Assembly: GCF_042850945.1 (NCBI RefSeq)
Contig: NZ_AP031496.1
Coordinates: 558,001 to 622,000 of the forward strand
Direction of reading: 5' to 3'
Origin: Halioxenophilus aromaticivorans
Lineage (GTDB): Bacteria; Pseudomonadota; Gammaproteobacteria; Pseudomonadales; Cellvibrionaceae
DNA length: 64,000 nucleotides
Shown: positions 51,069 through 60,333 of the stretch, one piece after another
Layout of the letters: every line of letters starts with the position of its first letter
How positions within the stretch are numbered: the first letter of the stretch is position 1
Notes under the pieces: generated by a model
Seen by the model: the letters and a program-made list of their open reading frames with translations, nothing else
Database searches by the model: none
Told to the model about the DNA's origin: nothing
Program-made: the position numbers and the translations under genes

Positions 51069-53156
51069 TTATTTCTTGGCTCTACGCTCTTTCTCTTCGG
51101 CGATGACTTGCTCGGCAACTTGGTTAGGACATGGCAAGTAGTGCGAGAACTCCATGGAGAACTGGCCGCGACCGGAAGTGATGGTACGCAGGTGGCCAAT
51201 GTAACCAAACATCTCAGCCAGCGGTACGTCGGCTTTGATGCGCACGCCGGTGGTGCCAGGCTCTTGGTCTTTGATCATACCGCGACGACGGTTGAGGTCG
51301 CCGATAACGTCACCTACGTTGTCGTCTGGTGAGAATACGTCCACTTTCATGATCGGCTCAATCAGCTGTGGGCCGGCTTTCGGCATAGACTGCCGGTAGG
51401 CGCCTTTAGCAGCGATTTCGAAGGCTACGGCGGAGGAGTCAACGGCGTGGTAACCACCGTCGTATAGGTCAACGTGTACGTCTAGCATTGGGAAGCCTGC
51501 CAGTGGGCCCTCTTCCATCATGCCGCGGAAGCCTTTCTCAATGGCAGGGAAGAATTCTTTTGGTACGTTACCACCAACAACGGTAGATTCGAAAGTAAAG
51601 CCTTCACCTGGTTCATTAGGACGGATGCGGTAGTCGATTTTACCGAACTGACCAGAACCACCAGACTGCTTCTTGTGGGTGTAGCTGTCTTCAACTGGCT
51701 GAGTGATGGTTTCGCGGTAAGCCACCTGAGGCGCGCCCACTTCCAGCTCTACACCATAGGTACGCTTAAGGATGTCGACTTTAATATCCAAGTGCAGCTC
51801 GCCCATACCTTTAAGGATGGTTTCGCCGGAATCCTCGTCGGTTTCAACCTGGAAGGAGGGATCTTCTGCAACCAGTTTACCGATCGCGATACCCATTTTC
51901 TCGGTGGCGGCTTTGTCTTTTGGCTTAACCGCAATAGAGATTACAGGCTCTGGGAAGATCATTGGCTCCAGAGTACATTCGTGGTTCGGATCGCACAGGG
52001 TGTGACCGGTTTGTACGTTCTTCATGCCAACTACCGCGATGATGTCGCCGGCTTGGGCAGTGGAAATTTCGGTACGGTCATCGGCGTGCATCTCAACCAT
52101 ACGGCCGATACGCTCGGTTTTGCCGGTGGCAGAGTTCAGGATGGTGTCGCCTTTTTTCATCACACCGGAGTAGATGCGGATAAAGGTCAGGGCGCCGAAT
52201 CGGTCATCCATAATTTTAAAAGCCAAGGCGCGCAGAGGCTCTTCGGCAGATACGATGGCTTTTTCGCCAGTAGGTTCACCGGTTTCTGGGTCGGTAAGGT
52301 CTTGTGGATCAACCTGAGTTGGAGACGGCAGGTAATCGGTTACCGCGTCTAATACCAACTGGATACCTTTGTTTTTAAAGGCAGAACCACAGTAAGTTGG
52401 GAAGAAGGTTAGGTTGTGAGTACCTTTGCGGATACAGTCTTTCAGCTGCTCTTCGGTGGGCTCTTCGCCTTCCATGTAGGCCATCAAAAGGTCGTCGTCT
52501 TGCTCAAGGGCAGTTTCGATAAGCTGTTCGCGGTATTCGGCGGCCTTTTCAACCATATCCTCTGGGATATCAGTTACTTCGTAGTTTTCTGGCAGGCCAG
52601 TATCGTCCCAAACGTAGGCTTTTTGGCTCAGCAGATCAACTACACCTACGAAATCGTCTTCGATACCGATAGGCAGGGTCATTACCAGTGGGGTAGCGCC
52701 CAGTACTTTTTTCACCTGGCCAACAACGCGGTAGAAGTCCGCACCCATGCGGTCTAGCTTGTTAACGAAGATGATACGAGAAACTTCTGAGTCGTTAGCG
52801 TAGCGCCAGTTGGTCTCTGACTGCGGCTCAACACCACCGGAACCACAGAATACACCTACGCCACCGTCGAGTACCTTCAACGAGCGGTAAACTTCTACGG
52901 TGAAGTCGACGTGCCCGGGAGTATCGATGATGTTCAAGCGGTGGTCTTTCCAGAAACAGGTAGTAGCAGCGGACTGAATGGTAATACCGCGCTCGGCTTC
53001 TTGCTCCATGAAGTCAGTGGTGGCTGCACCATCGTGTACTTCACCGGTTTTGTGGATTTTACCGGTCAACTTCAGAATACGTTCGGTAGTCGTGGTTTTA
53101 CCAGCGTCTACGTGGGCGAAGATACCGATGTTGCGATAGTGAGATAAATCAGTCAT
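51069..53156 (-). CDS. fusA: Translation elongation factor G
   Basis: 695 residues, full-length EF-G. GTP-binding: G1 AHVDAGKTTTTERIL, G3 DTPGHVDF, G4 VNKLDRMGADFY. Domains II-V are complete, with the GDIIAVVGMKNVQTGHTL region and the domain IV loop QSMPKAGPQLIEP. It drives translocation and ribosome recycling. It is not accompanied by rpsL, rpsG or tuf, so it is not the str operon copy. The start is preceded by an AAACC region with weak SD. It may be a second EF-G or the only one; the window cannot decide. Confidence 0.93.
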   Translation of the reverse strand: MTDLSHYRNIGIFAHVDAGKTTTTERILKLTGKIHKTGEVHDGAATTDFMEQEAERGITIQSAATTCFWKDHRLNIIDTPGHVDFTVEVYRSLKVLDGGVGVFCGSGGVEPQSETNWRYANDSEVSRIIFVNKLDRMGADFYRVVGQVKKVLGATPLVMTLPIGIEDDFVGVVDLLSQKAYVWDDTGLPENYEVTDIPEDMVEKAAEYREQLIETALEQDDDLLMAYMEGEEPTEEQLKDCIRKGTHNLTFFPTYCGSAFKNKGIQLVLDAVTDYLPSPTQVDPQDLTDPETGEPTGEKAIVSAEEPLRALAFKIMDDRFGALTFIRIYSGVMKKGDTILNSATGKTERIGRMVEMHADDRTEISTAQAGDIIAVVGMKNVQTGHTLCDPNHECTLEPMIFPEPVISIAVKPKDKAATEKMGIAIGKLVAEDPSFQVETDEDSGETILKGMGELHLDIKVDILKRTYGVELEVGAPQVAYRETITQPVEDSYTHKKQSGGSGQFGKIDYRIRPNEPGEGFTFESTVVGGNVPKEFFPAIEKGFRGMMEEGPLAGFPMLDVHVDLYDGGYHAVDSSAVAFEIAAKGAYRQSMPKAGPQLIEPIMKVDVFSPDDNVGDVIGDLNRRRGMIKDQEPGTTGVRIKADVPLAEMFGYIGHLRTITSGRGQFSMEFSHYLPCPNQVAEQVIAEEKERRAKK

Positions 53157-53525
53157 TGGTTTACTCGTAGGTTTAATATTACAAAGAGACGCAAGCTATA
53201 TTGCCCGCGTCTCGGGTAAATTCCGATCGATAAATAACGTTTTTGCGCTCGAATGCCGCACCGTGCCTGGCTAGCAAATGGCTGCTGGCTGACTGTGGGC
53301 GGATTCCTGTCGTTGCCAGGGGCTCGACTCGGGTGGAATGAGCTAAGCATAGCAATTATCGAGATTTCGAGCGTGGTGGCCGCAGAACAGCGCGCCAGAT
53401 TAGACTCGACATCAAAAAACGCGCGCAAGTATACAGGAAGAGTGACTTTGATTTGAACAAAAATTTGCCAAATAACCGCCCCAGCTAGGCCGATTTGGCT
53501 CGGTTGGGGAATTTAGGCCCTTCCG
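53157..53525. other. Intergenic region upstream of fusA
   Basis: 369 bases between fusA and the convergent-facing outer-membrane gene. A CCCGCGTCTCGGGT hairpin is at 53200-53216 in the fusA leader. No small gene recognised. Confidence 0.5.
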
Positions 53526-54845
53526 CTATGGCCGCAGGCGATAAGAGAACCCCAAAGTGGCCGCTTGTTCGGTAAAACTGAAGCCTTCTGCATCGGAGTC
53601 GCGCTCGCGATAGGTCAGTTCAAGGCGCACCTGCAAACGCTCGGTGGCGAAGTAGTTGGCGATGGCGTTATAGGCTGTGGTGGTGTTCTCCAGCGCGCCA
53701 ATGCGATCGAAGTTTGCTTGGCGCAGACGCATATTGAGCGATGCGTCTAAGCGATTATTGAAGCGATGGCCTACTTCCGCCAGTAAGCTGAGGTTGGTTT
53801 GGTCCAGTGCTGGGCGCTCTTCGTAGTTTTCGTCGGCGATTTCAAAGCGGGCCGCGGCGAAGGTGCGGTCGTTGAAGGTGTGCTCGATACTAAAACGGTT
53901 GGAAATGAGCGTATAGCGGTCAACGGAGCGGGCATCACCGCTACCGATCTCGCTGGCATCGGTATCTAGGTTGAACTGGGAGCCGGCCAAATTACCGCGC
54001 GAAGAGTCTGTGATAAAATACTGTGAAAAGAACCCTAAAACTGTGTCGCCGGCGGTGTAATTCAAACCTAAAGACGCCGTAGGTGCAGTGAGGGTGTCCA
54101 ATCCGTCGGTTTCTACCCGGTTAACACCCAAGGACGCCGAGTAACTCAAACGGCGCAACTCGGCGCTGTAAAAGCCGACCAAGCTGGAGTAGGTGTTGTC
54201 CTCAAAGGTGTCTTCATCGTAGGAGGCAGTAACCTGTTCGATGCGCAGGCCGGCGGTATCCACTCCAGATAACTCTCGCTCAGCCGTCAGTGCCACCCCG
54301 GTGGTTTCGTTGTCGATGGCGGTAGTTGGGCCATCGGACAGGCTGTCGTAGCTCACCTGGGTGTACAGGCCAGACAGATAGATTTGCTGGCGGCTGTTGT
54401 TCTGCAAGTACAGTATTGGAGTTACAGACGCGGTATCGCGGATTTGCTGGTTGGTGGGCAGATCGCGTGCGCCGGGTTGCACATACATGACTCGGCGGTC
54501 GTGATTGGCATCCAGAGCGACGCGTTGACGCAGGGCAGTGCCGTAAAAGTGGGTAGCACCGGCAAGTTCCGATTGCTCTGGGTAAAAGCCAAAATCTACG
54601 CCTACTTCTACGTTGGTGTAGCGATAGCCGGCATCCAGTTGCCAGTTTTGCTTTTCAACATCAACGGCAGCTTCAATCCAGGAGCGGTGTTCGGTTTTGT
54701 CGGTGGTGTTGTCTTCGACAAGATACGCGTTATCGCTGATTTCGGAGTTATGGCCGACATCAACGGCGAGTTCTGCCAAGCTGTGCAGTGGCAACAGTGC
54801 CAGTGATGCGCTCACCAGCCTGGCCAACCTATTATGTGTTCTCAT
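53526..54845 (-). CDS. Exopolysaccharide-associated outer-membrane beta-barrel protein
   Basis: 439 residues. Signal peptide MRTHNRLARLVSASLALLPLHSLA, then many amphipathic beta strands (for example YGTALRQRVALDANHDRRV) ending in LGFSYRLRP. It resembles the TIGR03016-type outer-membrane proteins that accompany exosortase/EPS loci. It is the last gene of the export operon 57999-53526 and probably forms the outer-membrane exit or a periplasmic-facing barrel for the polymer. Confidence 0.75.
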   Translation of the reverse strand: MRTHNRLARLVSASLALLPLHSLAELAVDVGHNSEISDNAYLVEDNTTDKTEHRSWIEAAVDVEKQNWQLDAGYRYTNVEVGVDFGFYPEQSELAGATHFYGTALRQRVALDANHDRRVMYVQPGARDLPTNQQIRDTASVTPILYLQNNSRQQIYLSGLYTQVSYDSLSDGPTTAIDNETTGVALTAERELSGVDTAGLRIEQVTASYDEDTFEDNTYSSLVGFYSAELRRLSYSASLGVNRVETDGLDTLTAPTASLGLNYTAGDTVLGFFSQYFITDSSRGNLAGSQFNLDTDASEIGSGDARSVDRYTLISNRFSIEHTFNDRTFAAARFEIADENYEERPALDQTNLSLLAEVGHRFNNRLDASLNMRLRQANFDRIGALENTTTAYNAIANYFATERLQVRLELTYRERDSDAEGFSFTEQAATLGFSYRLRP

Positions 54846-54927
54846 GAGTATCCGGTGAGCCCTTTTAAACTAGAAGCGGCTCGGGCTTATGCGGGCGGCC
54901 TTGGTGCCGGCCGCACATTTTCGGCGG

Positions 54928-55731
54928 TTAGTCGGTTTCGCTAAATACCACGCCTGCAACTTTATTCTGCCCGAGCAACTCGATCGATTCATTGATCTGA
55001 TTTGGCGTTGTCTCTTTGGATGGTACTACCAATACTGCCATGTCAGCGATGTCGGCCAAGATGGATGCCTCGGAATAATGTAATACCGGAGGCGTGTGAA
55101 TAAAAATAAACACGTGGGGCAGAGAGTACTTAATTTCGTTAAAGATTCCACCCAGGCGGGGGTGGTTGAAAAACTCTGCTGCGGTGTCGGTATGGCAGCC
55201 GGTGGGGATGATTTTTAGGTGCTCTACGCCCGAGGGGTAGGTGGCGTCCGCCAGGGAGATATTGGAATCTCGCAGGTGGTCGGTGAGGCCAAAGTTGAAC
55301 TCACGGATGGCCAAATCCTGGCGATCTTCAATGTAGGGGTCGCAATCAACGTAAATCGACGATTTGCTGGTGTCCATGGCGAAGGCCGTGGCCAAGTTAA
55401 ACGCCACCTCGGAGTTGTGGCTGGACTTGCTACCAGCACTGGTCACCAGGGTGATGGAGCTAGAGCCGCCGGATTTACGCAGTAATTTGGTGCGTAGCTC
55501 GCGGTAGGCGTTGAGCACTTCCAGGTTATCCATACCCTGGTAGATGACACGCTTCGCGGCCATGGTTTCTGGTTTCCAAAGACGCTTACGCTCTTCTTTG
55601 GTCAGAACCATATCGCCGGCAATAAAGCGATTAACGAGATCGTGGCTAGTTGGGCTCGGCTCTTTGGTTGCAGTAACCGTAGTGCGGCTGGCCACTCGTT
55701 TGTCAGTGATGATTTGTTTTAACTTGTCCAC
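54928..55731 (-). CDS. BY-kinase-like / CpsD-like P-loop protein with altered Walker A
   Basis: 267 residues in the fold of the bacterial tyrosine kinases that pair with Wzz proteins. The expected Walker A (GEGKST type) is replaced by TSAGSKSSHNSEVAFNLATA (about residues 94-113), and Walker A' appears as SIYVDCDPYIEDRQ. Walker B-like sequence is HVFIFIHTPPVLHYSEAS. There is no Tyr-rich C-terminal tail (it ends AGVVFSETD). It is therefore doubtful as an active ATPase or kinase; it may be a regulatory or structural partner of the chain-length protein encoded just upstream. Confidence 0.75.
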   Translation of the reverse strand: MDKLKQIITDKRVASRTTVTATKEPSPTSHDLVNRFIAGDMVLTKEERKRLWKPETMAAKRVIYQGMDNLEVLNAYRELRTKLLRKSGGSSSITLVTSAGSKSSHNSEVAFNLATAFAMDTSKSSIYVDCDPYIEDRQDLAIREFNFGLTDHLRDSNISLADATYPSGVEHLKIIPTGCHTDTAAEFFNHPRLGGIFNEIKYSLPHVFIFIHTPPVLHYSEASILADIADMAVLVVPSKETTPNQINESIELLGQNKVAGVVFSETD

Positions 55732-55740
55732 AATATTCCT

Positions 55741-57255
55741 TTATTCGGCCATCAGCCAGAATGAGGCTAGGTAACCATACAAAATCAACGCTAAAACGGT
55801 CACGAGGATCAACATCCAGTTTGTCCTTGACTGGAAGATATGGAACGTTTCTTTCTCATATGCGGGTATGTTGACCACAATATCGATGCCATCAGGCAAT
55901 CTGGACCGACTTAAGGCGCCGTAGCGTAGGCGAGGATCCGCCAGTACATATGCAAAGCATAGACCGATTGGCAGTAAAGCTGCAATAAATGGTGCTGCAG
56001 CGATAAAAACAATGGGTTGCGGGCCCTGGGACGTGAGAGGAATCACAGGGGTTTCCTGGATTCGATAGGTCATTCCTTGACCTTGTTGGTCAATGTTCAT
56101 GGACAACTTAGCGTTTTCCCGACGCTGAATCATCTCTTCGTAGATGTCTTTGGTTTTGTCATAGTCGCGGGTGAGTTCGGCCAACTTAGCTTCATCCAAG
56201 GCGGCTTGGTCGGCACGGCCACTTTCACGGGCAAGAATACGTTCCAGAGACGTTTTACGGCGAGCCAAGGTCTCGGACAGCAGTTCAACTTCTGACAAGT
56301 TAGCGCGCAGATCTTCGAACAGAGAGGTCTCTTCCGAGGTGTCCGCAGGCAGATCGGGGTAGCGGGCGCGAAGGTCAGCCAGCTCGGTTTTCAACTGGAA
56401 GATTTGGCTTTTGGTGGAAATGATGTCTGGGTAGTCGTCTTGGAAGGACAGCTGTAAGTTTTGTAGGTTGGCCTCCGCCTCGCGCAATTGAGAAACCAGG
56501 ACGTTTTGGTCGCTACGAGCGGACTGTAAGCTGCCTTCACGCTGAATTTGCACGCGCAGAGAACCGGCTTTGGCGCTGGATTCATCAATGGCGATTTCGA
56601 TTTCTTCTAACTCAGCGCGAAGTTCGGTTATTCGTTTGAAGGAGCCACTCTCGGTGCCGTCCATATTGTCGATTTTGTAACGTGACAGGCGCTCTTCGGC
56701 CTCAGACAGTTGCTTTTTATATTCTTCAACTTGCTCGCTGATGAACCGATAGGCCTCGGCGCTCTCGGCTTGTTTCTCGGCGGTGGAGTTCTGCAAGAAC
56801 ACATCGATGATGGTGGTCAATGCGCGGTGGGAGTACTCAGGAGAAGGTGAAGCAAAGGATAGACGCAGTAATTTTTCGTCCACTACTTCGTAGGTGAGGA
56901 AGTTGGACAAGCGCGTGCGCGCCAGTTCAATTTCAGCACCGGTGGATACGTCATCAATAACACCCAAGTCGCGGGCCGCACGCTCCATGATGGTGGGCGA
57001 GTACAGCGTTTCGATAACAATGCTGGTGGGGCTGTTCATTTTGGTCATCGAAGCGCGGCCTTCCAGCAGCGGCTGGATGATCGATTTACGATCGGCCTGT
57101 ATCAGCGCGGTGCTTACGTAGCTCTGCGGCAGGTTGATACCGATGAAGAAGATCAAAAAGGCGGCAAAGATCGCGGCCATAACGGCGGCGACCTTATGAT
57201 GTACCAGTTCTTTGAATGCGTGCTTAAGTAAGCTTAAGATTTCTCTTAGTTCCAT
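55741..57255 (-). CDS. Chain-length determinant (Wzz/GumC-type) protein
   Basis: 504 residues. Two membrane segments (about 22-42 and 480-500) enclose a long periplasmic part rich in coiled coil (SEQVEEYKKQLSEAEERLSR, ILARESGRADQAALDEAKLA) and a Pro-rich region before the second one (IQETPVIPLTSQGPQPIVF), as in TIGR03007-like members. It controls polymer length and couples to the export channel. It is 9 bases upstream of the kinase-like gene. Confidence 0.85.
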   Translation of the reverse strand: MELREILSLLKHAFKELVHHKVAAVMAAIFAAFLIFFIGINLPQSYVSTALIQADRKSIIQPLLEGRASMTKMNSPTSIVIETLYSPTIMERAARDLGVIDDVSTGAEIELARTRLSNFLTYEVVDEKLLRLSFASPSPEYSHRALTTIIDVFLQNSTAEKQAESAEAYRFISEQVEEYKKQLSEAEERLSRYKIDNMDGTESGSFKRITELRAELEEIEIAIDESSAKAGSLRVQIQREGSLQSARSDQNVLVSQLREAEANLQNLQLSFQDDYPDIISTKSQIFQLKTELADLRARYPDLPADTSEETSLFEDLRANLSEVELLSETLARRKTSLERILARESGRADQAALDEAKLAELTRDYDKTKDIYEEMIQRRENAKLSMNIDQQGQGMTYRIQETPVIPLTSQGPQPIVFIAAAPFIAALLPIGLCFAYVLADPRLRYGALSRSRLPDGIDIVVNIPAYEKETFHIFQSRTNWMLILVTVLALILYGYLASFWLMAE

Positions 57256-57312
57256 GAGAATTCAGTCTCGTGTACGGCTAAAACAGCTTAGTCCAATCCC
57301 TTGGCTGTCGGT

Positions 57313-57999
57313 TTAGAACAACCGCTCTGGCACAGAGAGGACGTCGGAGGGCTGTAAAGGATAGTTAGTTTCAAGTTTGCCTTTGTTAAGCAGATGGTCA
57401 AGGTTCACGGGATAAGCGGTCACTTTACCTGCCGATTTACGGTACAAAGTAGCGTTTTGGCCAGCCGCGAAATCGTTCAAACCATTGGCTAATAATACCA
57501 GGTCAAGAACGGTCATGCCTTCGCGGTAGGGCAGTGAAACTGGGGTATCAACGGCGCCAGTAATGCGTACACGACGCTGGAAATCTGAGCTGGCAGGGTT
57601 GGTAACAATAACAGTAACCTGGGGGCCTTTCAGAAAGTTGCTCAGCTTACCGGTGATATCGTTGGCCAACTGCATCGGGGTTTTGCCTGCGGCCATCATG
57701 TCGCCGGCCAAGGGCACCGATACTTTACCGTCTGGGCGCACGGGTATTTCAACGGAGAGGTCTGGGTTGCGCCAAACACTGATGGACAACTGATCGCCGA
57801 TACCGACCATGTACTCGGTGATAGCATCCTGGGAAACCGTGGGTGCGGCGACGCTTTTGGATTTAGGCGCAAAGGTGGAGCAAGCGTTCATCATCATGGC
57901 GCCGGCGGCGATTGCTAAAATAGTTGCTAAACTTCTGGTAGCGCCGTTGGGGGTGGTCGGCTTGGTTTTGATTCCTGAGGCATGTTTCGCCGGGTACAT
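57313..57999 (-). CDS. Polysaccharide export lipoprotein (Wza/SLBB type)
   Basis: 228 residues. A lipobox is at MMNACSTF (Cys about residue 41) after a hydrophobic stretch (SLATILAIAAGA). The Poly_export domain has EYMVGIGDQLSISVWRNPDL and VRPDGKVSVPLAGDMMAAG, followed by a single SLBB domain (VRITGAVDTPVSLPYREGMT). It would form the outer-membrane part of the polymer channel. First gene of the minus-strand export operon. Confidence 0.87.
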   Translation of the reverse strand: MYPAKHASGIKTKPTTPNGATRSLATILAIAAGAMMMNACSTFAPKSKSVAAPTVSQDAITEYMVGIGDQLSISVWRNPDLSVEIPVRPDGKVSVPLAGDMMAAGKTPMQLANDITGKLSNFLKGPQVTVIVTNPASSDFQRRVRITGAVDTPVSLPYREGMTVLDLVLLANGLNDFAAGQNATLYRKSAGKVTAYPVNLDHLLNKGKLETNYPLQPSDVLSVPERLF

Positions 58000-58345
58000 T
58001 CGTTCACTCCATTCTATTATTTCAACGTTGCCGGTCTTGCGGGCGGGTCCATTCGGCCACCAAAATGCGGAAGACGCTAACTAGTGTAATTGTCTCATGC
58101 AGTAAGGGCCAGTTGTATTGGTGACTTTTCACCCGAACTGCGTGATATCTTAGATGAAAGTTGTGAGAAATCTCTGACAAAGGAAGGTTATTTTCAATAA
58201 CTGTGACAACGATATCGTAAAATTGTCGTTGCTAGGTTAACTGTTTGGTTATGAAAGCCGGTACCATACTAACAAATTCATATATATTCACGCTCATCGA
58301 TGGTCGGTGGGCGTCTCGTATACGGCCGCGCACGGAGTAGCAGGG
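58000..58345. other. Divergent promoter region between the export operon and the glycosyltransferase genes
   Basis: 346 bases that separate the two halves of the EPS locus. I see AT-rich stretches (for example TTCATATATATTCAC at 58278-58292) suited to promoters, but no clear operator or hairpin. Confidence 0.5.
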
Positions 58346-59317
58346 ATGAGTTGTAAGGTCGGTGTAGCAATCGTTAATTATAAAACCGCGCCTTTAGTGG
58401 TGGAGTGCTTGGCGGCACTTGCCGGTGCCGGCAAAGAAGGTGCGGCGATATCGGTGTGTGTGGTTGATAATGCTTCACCGGATGATTCGCTTAGTGTTTT
58501 AAATCAGGCGGTGGCCGAGCACAACTGGTCTGCTTGGGTAGATGTTATTGCCGCGCCTAAAAACGGTGGCTTTGCCTACGGCAACAATGTAGCGTTCGAT
58601 CATCTCGCTAGTCTGCACTGCAGCCATTATTGGCTGTTAAATCCGGATACTCTACCCGGGCCGGATTCTCTGCAGGTGCTATTAGATTATTTGGCGGCAC
58701 ACCCCGAGGTAGGGTGTGTTGGCAGCCAGCTCACCGACGACGACGGTAGCGGCCAGCTTTCGGCATTTAATTTCCCCCGGCCGTTAGGTGAGTTTGTCGC
58801 CGCCAGCTCCATTGGGTTATTAATTCGTCTGCTGCCTAAGTTGGTGGTCGCAAGTCACACTATGAACCAGCGCGGTTCGGTGGAGTGGGTTGTGGGCGCG
58901 TCTATGCTGATGCGCGCCGAGGTGGTAAACCGTGTAGGGCATATGGATGAAAAGTACTTTCTCTACTATGAGGAGGTAGATTACTGCCGCAAAATTCACC
59001 AGGCCGGTTTTGATGTGCACTTTGTGCCCGAAAGCCGAGTGGTTCATCACGTAGGCGCCGCCACGGGCATTTCCGATTTGCGCCGCAAACAGCCGCCGCG
59101 CCGTCCCAGTTATTGGTTTGAATCTCGCCGCCGCTTCTTTCGTAAAAATTATGGCCTGTTCGGCGCGATTGTTGCCGATGTCTGTTGGGTGTTGGGTTTT
59201 AGCTGTTATCGCCTTAAATCGTTAATCACCGGTAACGGTTTCCCAATGCCGCCTAAATTCTTCACGGATTTTCTTTCACACTCGGTGCTCAATCCACTCA
59301 GCTACGGAAACGCCTAA
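58346..59317 (+). CDS. Family 2 glycosyltransferase
   Basis: About 323 residues from MSCKVGVAIVNYKTAPLV; the upstream in-frame ATG at 58307 is less likely. GT-A fold with NYKTAPLVVECLAAL, VVDNASPDDS and HYWLLNPDTLPGPDSL (DXD-type region), and GASMLMRAEVVNRVGHMDEKYFLYYEEVDYC, typical of rhamnosyl- or related transferases. Adds a sugar to the lipid-linked repeat unit, exact sugar unknown. It is 4 bases upstream of the next gene. Confidence 0.87.
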   Translation: MSCKVGVAIVNYKTAPLVVECLAALAGAGKEGAAISVCVVDNASPDDSLSVLNQAVAEHNWSAWVDVIAAPKNGGFAYGNNVAFDHLASLHCSHYWLLNPDTLPGPDSLQVLLDYLAAHPEVGCVGSQLTDDDGSGQLSAFNFPRPLGEFVAASSIGLLIRLLPKLVVASHTMNQRGSVEWVVGASMLMRAEVVNRVGHMDEKYFLYYEEVDYCRKIHQAGFDVHFVPESRVVHHVGAATGISDLRRKQPPRRPSYWFESRRRFFRKNYGLFGAIVADVCWVLGFSCYRLKSLITGNGFPMPPKFFTDFLSHSVLNPLSYGNA

Positions 59318-59321
59318 CGTC

Positions 59322-59954
59322 ATGTCTGATATTTCCTTGTGGCGGCAAATCCAAGAAGATTGGATTGCCCACGAAAAAGACTGGACCAAGCCGGGTTTTC
59401 GCGCTGTTGCTGTGCATCGATTCGGTGTCTGGCGCATGTCGGTGCAGCCTAAACTGGTGCGAGCGCCGCTCAGTATGATTTATCGCGCCATGTATCGCCG
59501 AGTTAGAAACGTATACGGCATCGAGTTGCCCTATACCGTTAAACTGGGTCGCAGGGTGGTGTTTGAACACCAGGGCGGTGTGGTCATTCACGGTTACAGT
59601 GAAATCGGCGACGACAGCATTATTCGCCAGGGTGTTACTTTGGGTAATCGGCATTTGGATTGCCCTTTAGATGCGCCGGTTTTAGGTTGCAAGGTTAACG
59701 TTGGCGCCGGCGCCGCGATTATGGGCAAAGTGGTTTTGGGAGATGGCTGCGCGGTAGGTGCAAATGCCGTGGTCATCCATGATGTTGCAGCTGGCGATAC
59801 CGTCGTGGGAATTCCTGCGCGCTCCATTAATCGTGCATCAGCCCAATCCAAGCCGCAGGTGTCGAATTCAGATGCCGTGGTTGATGAAGTGATCGACGAG
59901 GTGATCGATGGCACGGTTGCTGAGACACAATCCAGCAGCATACCCCAGCCATAA
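59322..59954 (+). CDS. Serine acetyltransferase-like hexapeptide acyltransferase
   Basis: 210 residues. An N-terminal helical part is followed by a left-handed beta-helix (VVIHGYSEIGDDSIIRQGVT, VNVGAGAAIMGKVVLGDGCA, VGANAVVIHDVAAGDTVVGI, IPARSI) as in CysE/WcaB-like acyltransferases. In an EPS context it probably O-acetylates a sugar rather than serine. The C-terminal tail (about 30 residues, VDEVIDEVIDGTVAE) is acidic and repetitive and is not part of the fold. Confidence 0.82.
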   Translation: MSDISLWRQIQEDWIAHEKDWTKPGFRAVAVHRFGVWRMSVQPKLVRAPLSMIYRAMYRRVRNVYGIELPYTVKLGRRVVFEHQGGVVIHGYSEIGDDSIIRQGVTLGNRHLDCPLDAPVLGCKVNVGAGAAIMGKVVLGDGCAVGANAVVIHDVAAGDTVVGIPARSINRASAQSKPQVSNSDAVVDEVIDEVIDGTVAETQSSSIPQP

Positions 59955-60333
59955 TAGGTAAGCGAGGGTGTGGTTAATAGCCACAATTGTATGGTGTTTT
60001 GATGGAAAGAGATGGAGGCTCAGCGCGGCGATTGTGTGCTAATCTTGCGCCATGCACTTGAGTGATTTGCCAAGATCATCGGCGTTGAAAATTGCGCAGT
60101 TTGTGCCAACCTTAACTTACATGACGTATCTGGCGCCAAGGGATGATTCGCGCGGCACGTTTGCCCTGGCGGGCGTATAAACTCAACCATCTTTCACAGA
60201 TTCTCAAACAGGGATCAATAGGCCGGTTTCGGCGTCATAATTTAAACGCTGGCGTCTGTTAAATTACGCAGACATGGCTTTAATTAAATACGGCGACGCA
60301 GTGCCTAATTAATAAGCAATACAGGAGTAGAGA
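59955..60333. other. Intergenic region before the GT26 gene
   Basis: 379 bases. I see no convincing gene; a 19-codon frame at 60121-60180 is not supported. An AGGAG ribosome site for the next gene is at about 60323. Probably contains an internal promoter. Confidence 0.5.

Noticed and set aside
51069..53156. EF-G as part of an rpsL-rpsG-fusA-tuf operon
   Set aside because: No other translation gene adjoins; it has its own terminator.
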